Source: CAYUMU01 sp964445985
GTDB lineage: Bacteria; Planctomycetota; Planctomycetia; Pirellulales; S012-138
Assembly (NCBI GenBank): GCA_964445985.1
Contig: CAYUMU010000013.1
Span: forward strand, 1-64,000
Reading direction: 5' to 3'
DNA length: 64,000 nt
Shown: positions 60,209 through 64,000 of the stretch, one piece after another
How positions within the stretch are numbered: the first letter of the stretch is position 1
Layout of the letters: every line of letters begins with the position of its first letter
Translations under genes and position numbers: made by a program
The notes under the pieces: generated by a model
The model's database searches: none
What the model was told of the DNA's origin: nothing
What the model saw: only the letters and a program-made list of their open reading frames with translations

Positions 60209-60766
60209 ATGACCGATGGCTTCGCCGCGCTCGGCGATGAGCTCCGCACCTTTCGGCCTACGATGTCGAACATGGTGGCCGGCGCCATCCTCGGGGTGGG
60301 CATGATCGGGGGCGGTATCGCGGGGGCCGTGTATGTGTATCGCATGCCGATCGCAGCGGGCGGTAATTTTGAAGACCAGGTTGGCAAGTTCTTGGTCTTG
60401 GCCTTTCTGGGGCTGGGAATGCCTCTGCTGGGAATCTTCTTCCTCCGGTTTGTGAAACACCTGGCCGCCCATCGCGTGAAGATGTATCGCAATGGCTTCG
60501 CGTACATCGATCGGGGAAAAACTGAACTCTGTCCTTGGACCGAAGTTGCCGAGTTTCAAGAAGTGTTTACGGAAGAACAGTTGAAATTACTGGAACTCCC
60601 TGGGGCAAGACTCAAGCGGATCGATCGCAGCTTCGGCGTGGTTCGCAAGGATGGGAAGCGGTTTGAATTCGGTTCGAACAACGTGGACAATGTCGCCGAC
60701 CTGGCCGCATATTTCGAAGGAGCTAGGGATCGGTATGGGATCGCCTGGAAACAGGTTGAGAAATGA
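60209..60766 (+). CDS. Membrane protein with PH-like domain
   Basis: 185 residues from the ATG at 60209 (GGAG at 6 nt; an ATG at 60191 is less well placed). Two hydrophobic segments (MVAGAILGVGMIGGGIAGAVYVY, FLVLAFLGLGMPLLGIFFL) followed by a soluble domain (KMYRNGFAYIDRGKTELCPWTEVAEFQEVF) that looks like a bacterial PH-type beta barrel plus helix. A very similar architecture and equal length occur at 62622-63179. Function unknown. Confidence 0.8.
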   Translation: MTDGFAALGDELRTFRPTMSNMVAGAILGVGMIGGGIAGAVYVYRMPIAAGGNFEDQVGKFLVLAFLGLGMPLLGIFFLRFVKHLAAHRVKMYRNGFAYIDRGKTELCPWTEVAEFQEVFTEEQLKLLELPGARLKRIDRSFGVVRKDGKRFEFGSNNVDNVADLAAYFEGARDRYGIAWKQVEK

Positions 60767-60929
60767 GTTGAGTGGGCAGCGCGGTTCGAGGCCGTCTGCG
60801 TTTTCAAGTAAAGCGGCACTGACACCTCTTCGGGCTGCGTGAGTACCATCGGGGGCAAAGAGTATCCGTCGCGATGGGCGTCGGAGTGACAAGCCGTGAT
60901 TATCTTTCCAGCCCCAAGGGATGGGCGTC

Positions 60930-62573
60930 ATGAAACTGTTGATCGTCGGTGGCGTGGCTGGCGGTGCTTCGGCGGCCGCTCGGGCTCGGCGTCTGTCTGA
61001 AGAGGCCGAAATTATTCTGTTCGAGCGGGGGCCGGACGTCTCGTTTGCCAACTGTGGGCTGCCCTACTACGTGGGGGGCGAAATCGCGAACCGTGAAAAG
61101 CTGCTGGTCACCACACCCCAACTGCTGCAAACCCGCTTCCGGCTCGATGTGCGAACGCGATCGTCGGTGGAAGCCATCGATCGTGCCGCTCGGAGTATTC
61201 GCGTTCGGGATCTCGCCACGGGCCGCGAGTACGCCGAGTCGTATGATCGGTTGATTTTGGCGCCGGGCGCCGCGCCGCTGCGGCCGCCGATTCCTGGCAT
61301 CGATTTGCCAGGAGTTTTCACGCTAAGGAATCTACAGGATGTCGACCGGATCAAAGAGCGGGTAGACCAAGGCGCCGGGGAAGTGGTCGTGGTGGGAGCA
61401 GGCTTTATCGGATTGGAACTGGTGGAGAACTTTGTGAGTCGTGGTCTCAAGACCACGCTGGTGGAGTTGCAAGACCAGGTGATGCCGCCCTTCGATAAGG
61501 AGATGACCACGCCGATCCTCCAGGCCATCATGGCAAAGGGTGTCCGCGTGCTGTTGGGGAACTCGGCCGAAGGCTTTGAACCCACCGCGGGCGGGCTCAC
61601 TGTCCGGCTCAAGTCGGGCGAGCAGTTGCCGGCCCGGATGGTGATTTTGGGGATTGGCGTGCGGCCTGAAAATAAGCTCGCGGTGGATGCCGGGCTGGAC
61701 GTGGGGCCGCGGGGTGGCATTCGCGTGAATGAATTCCTGCAAACCAGCGACCCGAATATTTATGCGGTTGGCGACGCCGTGGAGATCAAAGATTTTGTAT
61801 CGGGCGACCCGACGCAGGTGCCATTGGCGGGGCCAGCGAATCGACAGGGCCGCATTGCCGCCGACAATATCTTTGGCCGCCAATCGAAGTATCGCGGCAC
61901 GCAGGGAACGGCCATCGTGGGCCTGTTTGGCGTTACCGCCGCCATGACGGGGGCCTCGGAAAAGGCGCTGCGCCGAGCCGAGCGTGCTTTTCGCAAGGTG
62001 TATGTCCACCCAGCGCATCACGCCGGTTACTACCCTGGCGCCGAGCCGATGACACTCAAGATTCTCTTCCACCCAGAAACAGGCAAACTGCTGGGCGCCG
62101 AGGCCGTGGGCGGGGCTGGCGTGGATAAACGCATCGACGTGCTGGCCGTGGCCATTCAGGCCGGCATGACCGTGTTCGACCTGGAAGAAATGGAACTGGC
62201 CTACGCGCCGCAATACGGATCGGCCAAAGACCCGGTGAACATGGCAGGCTTTGTCGCCGCCGGACTGCTGCGAGGCGACCATCCGCAGGTGGACGTGGAA
62301 GCGGTGCTGGCCTTGCCTGATGAGCAGCGACCACTGGTGCTGGATGTGCGCACGGCGCAGGAGTTTGCGAAAGGGAATATCCCAGGCTCAGTCAATATTC
62401 CGGTTGATGAGCTACGCGAGCGGTTGGGGGAACTTCCTCGCGAGCGAGAGATTGTCGCATATTGCCAGGTGGGGCAACGCGGATACCTGGCAACGCGCAT
62501 TCTGCGGCAGCACGGCTTTGAGGCGAAGAATGTTGGGGGCGGGTATAAGACTTATCGGTTGTTTTGTTCGTAA
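60930..62573 (+). CDS. CoA-disulfide reductase / NADH oxidase-like flavoprotein fused to rhodanese
   Basis: 547 residues from the ATG at 60930 (AAGGGA 8 nt upstream; ATG at 60921 is also possible). FAD site GGVAGGASAAARAR, redox Cys C42 in SFANCGLPYYVGG, NAD(P)H site VVVGAGFIGLEL and FAD-binding IYAVGDAVE. The C-terminal 90 residues are a rhodanese domain with active Cys in IVAYCQVGQRGY. The layout is that of CoADR-rhodanese proteins, which reduce CoA disulfide or CoA persulfide and handle sulfane sulfur. No sulfur-cluster genes are adjacent. Confidence 0.93.
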   Translation: MKLLIVGGVAGGASAAARARRLSEEAEIILFERGPDVSFANCGLPYYVGGEIANREKLLVTTPQLLQTRFRLDVRTRSSVEAIDRAARSIRVRDLATGREYAESYDRLILAPGAAPLRPPIPGIDLPGVFTLRNLQDVDRIKERVDQGAGEVVVVGAGFIGLELVENFVSRGLKTTLVELQDQVMPPFDKEMTTPILQAIMAKGVRVLLGNSAEGFEPTAGGLTVRLKSGEQLPARMVILGIGVRPENKLAVDAGLDVGPRGGIRVNEFLQTSDPNIYAVGDAVEIKDFVSGDPTQVPLAGPANRQGRIAADNIFGRQSKYRGTQGTAIVGLFGVTAAMTGASEKALRRAERAFRKVYVHPAHHAGYYPGAEPMTLKILFHPETGKLLGAEAVGGAGVDKRIDVLAVAIQAGMTVFDLEEMELAYAPQYGSAKDPVNMAGFVAAGLLRGDHPQVDVEAVLALPDEQRPLVLDVRTAQEFAKGNIPGSVNIPVDELRERLGELPREREIVAYCQVGQRGYLATRILRQHGFEAKNVGGGYKTYRLFCS

Positions 62574-62621
62574 GGGCTTGCGGCGCGACCGACCCGCGAT
62601 CTACTTTTTGCACAGGACGGG

Positions 62622-63179
62622 CTATTGATAATGATAATGATCGAGGGCTTCGCATAGCACGAATAATGCATTGTTGGGATCCCAGGTCCATTCATTGCCG
62701 TCAAGACAAACCGTACGTCGGTTGCCTTCTGATGGAACAGATTTGGAAATGATTTTGCGAAGTTGCAAATCGTCGTTGGAGCTGCATTGATCCATACTGA
62801 GGTGAATAAGAATTCCACATTCTTCAAGATATTGCCAGGGAAAACTTGGCCGGAAAGTTTCGATTTTTGAAATACAACGCCACGGCAGATGGTAACGCTG
62901 CACACGTACAATGCCCTCGGTCCAGGTGAGCCCCTTTTCGTCAATCCAGAGCCCACGCTTCTGCGTGCAGGCCGAAATGCCCGATAGTATCATTAATCCG
63001 AATCCGGCTGATACCACCAATCCGATCAATATATTAATTCGATTCGGACCATCCGCGATGGTTTCAGCAAGCAAGAGTATCCACAAAAACACTATCGCGA
63101 TGCAGCCGAAGACAATTGTGCCCTTTGATGCATCCCTCTCATGAGCAATCTGCCGAGGGACGATCGATTTCTCATGCAT
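62622..63179 (-). CDS. Membrane protein with PH-like domain, lower GC
   Basis: 185 residues from the ATG at 63179. Two membrane segments (TIVFGCIAIVFLWILLLAETI, ILIGLVVSAGFGLMILSGI) and a soluble part (LWIDEKGLTWTEGIVRVQRYHLPWRCISKIETF, ending ALDHYHYQ). Same length and layout as the 60209-60766 gene, but codon usage is clearly AT-richer than its neighbours, which may mean later acquisition. It converges with the CoADR gene with a 48-bp gap. Confidence 0.78.
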   Translation of the reverse strand: MHEKSIVPRQIAHERDASKGTIVFGCIAIVFLWILLLAETIADGPNRINILIGLVVSAGFGLMILSGISACTQKRGLWIDEKGLTWTEGIVRVQRYHLPWRCISKIETFRPSFPWQYLEECGILIHLSMDQCSSNDDLQLRKIISKSVPSEGNRRTVCLDGNEWTWDPNNALFVLCEALDHYHYQ

Positions 63180-63220
63180 GTTCTAGCCCAAGTTACGCTG
63201 TTCGGATCGGGTGGCACCTG

Positions 63221-63441
63221 AGCCCCAGCGAAGGGCGTGGTTAACTCGCTAGAGCGGCCAGCTACTGCCATTCCGCTTACAACGCGAGCCGCGTGCTTTC
63301 TTCGGTGACGTTCCAGTCGTGGCCGCCCCCTGGCTGCCAGAATCCGCGGCGAACGCGACGGCCTGTCTGGCAAGTAGGCGCCGACCTTGCCTGCGAGTAT
63401 CGCTGGAATGTTGCCGCTGCGCCACGCCCTTCGCTTAGGCT
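63221..63441. repeat. Imperfect inverted repeat pair flanking 181 bp (MITE-like)
   Basis: 63221-63240 (AGCCCCAGCGAAGGGCGTGG) matches the reverse complement of 63422-63441 at 18 of 20 bases, and similarity continues outward on both sides (TGGCAC on each arm). The 181 bp between arms have no supported gene. The right arm ends 25 bp before the DUF1501 stop codon. Confidence 0.65.
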
Positions 63442-63465
63442 CATGGCGTGCCACACCGCCCGACT

Positions 63466-64000
63466 TCAGAACAATTCCGAAATGGCTTCGCCTTCCGAAA
63501 GGATGGGGATGGGGCGGCCGGCGTGGTCGTTGAAATTGAGCGCCGGGTCGATGCCCATCACGCGGTAGATCGTGGCCAGCAGCGAGGAAGGTTTCATGGC
63601 CCGATCGACCGGGTGCTCGGCTTTGTCGTTGGTGGCGCCGACCACCACGCCCCCCTTGAGGCCGCCGCCGGCGACCATGGCCGAAATGGCGTTGCCCCAG
63701 TGGTCGCGGCCGGGCACGGGAATACCGGGTTGGCCGGTGTTGAGTCGCGGAGTACGTCCGAACTCGCCCATCACCACCAGCAGCACGTCGTCGAGCATGC
63801 CGCGCTCGGAAAGGTCGGAGAGGAGGCCGTCCACCGCTTGATCCACATGGACCAGCTTGGAGCCGTGGCCTTCTTCGATTTTGGAGTGGTTGTCCCAGTG
63901 GGGCATGTCCACCGTCACAAAGCCTACGCCGGCCTCGACGAGGCGACGGGCCATGAGGGTGTAATGTCCCCAAGGTCCGCGACCGTAGCGGTCGCGGAGG
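63466..64000 (-). CDS. DUF1501-domain protein, N-terminus beyond window
   Basis: At least 178 residues; the frame is open to the window edge, so the N-terminus (probably with a Tat signal) is missing. LRDRYGRGPWGHYTLMARRLVEAG, then TVDMPHWDNHSK, VVMGEFGRTPRLN, GRDHWGNAISAMVAGGGLKGG and the C-terminal LNFNDHAGRPIPILSEGEAI are typical of DUF1501, a sulfatase-like secreted family expanded in planctomycetes. Functionally related to the DUF1592/DUF1552 pair 3 kb away but on the opposite strand. Confidence 0.9.
   Translation of the reverse strand, partial: LRDRYGRGPWGHYTLMARRLVEAGVGFVTVDMPHWDNHSKIEEGHGSKLVHVDQAVDGLLSDLSERGMLDDVLLVVMGEFGRTPRLNTGQPGIPVPGRDHWGNAISAMVAGGGLKGGVVVGATNDKAEHPVDRAMKPSSLLATIYRVMGIDPALNFNDHAGRPIPILSEGEAISELF

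Overview
The window is about 64 kb of a high-GC bacterial chromosome, almost certainly a planctomycete and probably of the Pirellulales. The evidence is a microcompartment locus of the Planctomycetes-Verrucomicrobia (PVM) type, DUF1592/DUF1552/DUF1501 secreted proteins, a Cys-rich repeat protein built on YTVCKPVYETRTKQ units, very large secreted proteins of unknown function, a stand-alone MfnB-like enzyme, and many start codons other than ATG. No phage, plasmid, rRNA or CRISPR array was seen. One tRNA (Gln, TTG anticodon) is present.

Layout. 1-9.5 kb: truncated Cys-repeat protein (-), pseudopilin (+), redox repressor Rex (+), tRNA-Gln, PmtA-like methyltransferase (+), then a minus-strand run of a Pro-rich PpiC/SurA-like protein, a gluzincin-like protease and DNA polymerase III delta' (holB). 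9.7-20.6 kb: the microcompartment locus, all on the plus strand: DeoR regulator, PduL, two BMC-H shell proteins, an acetate kinase homologue, BMC-P, CoA-acylating aldehyde dehydrogenase, BMC-P, an RpiB-like tagged protein, BMC-P, class II aldolase, lactate/malate dehydrogenase-like enzyme, and a TIM-barrel aldolase-like protein with a Cys-rich tail. 20.8-33.1 kb: rpmG (a 54-codon gene), ispG (-), and two giant envelope proteins (-), one of which looks like a fusion of two related modules. 33.6-45.3 kb: DUF4139-like secreted protein, small c-type cytochrome, aminotransferase, BON protein, DUF11-like lipoprotein, small membrane proteins, tandem SurA-like protein. 45.4-56.1 kb: CDGSH protein, membrane protein overlapping mfnB, NTF2-like protein, leuC, pilT, argS, an alkaline-phosphatase-superfamily protein and a GNAT protein. 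56.3-64 kb: DUF1592/DUF1552 pair, membrane proteins, CoA-disulfide-reductase/rhodanese and a DUF1501 gene cut by the window end.

How the microcompartment genes work together (inference from the described PVM compartments): the aldolase cleaves a deoxysugar phosphate from fucose or rhamnose to lactaldehyde (plus DHAP); inside the shell the aldehyde dehydrogenase makes acyl-CoA, PduL converts it to acyl-phosphate, the kinase recovers ATP, and the dehydrogenase recycles NADH. Four proteins carry amphipathic tags expected to target them to the lumen. The least expected parts are the altered active-site residues of the kinase, the R102/E107 hybrid dehydrogenase loop, the RpiB-like protein lacking the catalytic Cys, the Cys-tailed aldolase-like protein, and three hairpin elements inside the locus, including a perfect 17-bp inverted repeat before the first shell gene.

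Start codons, operons and promoters were judged by eye. Family calls come from motif recognition, not database searches.
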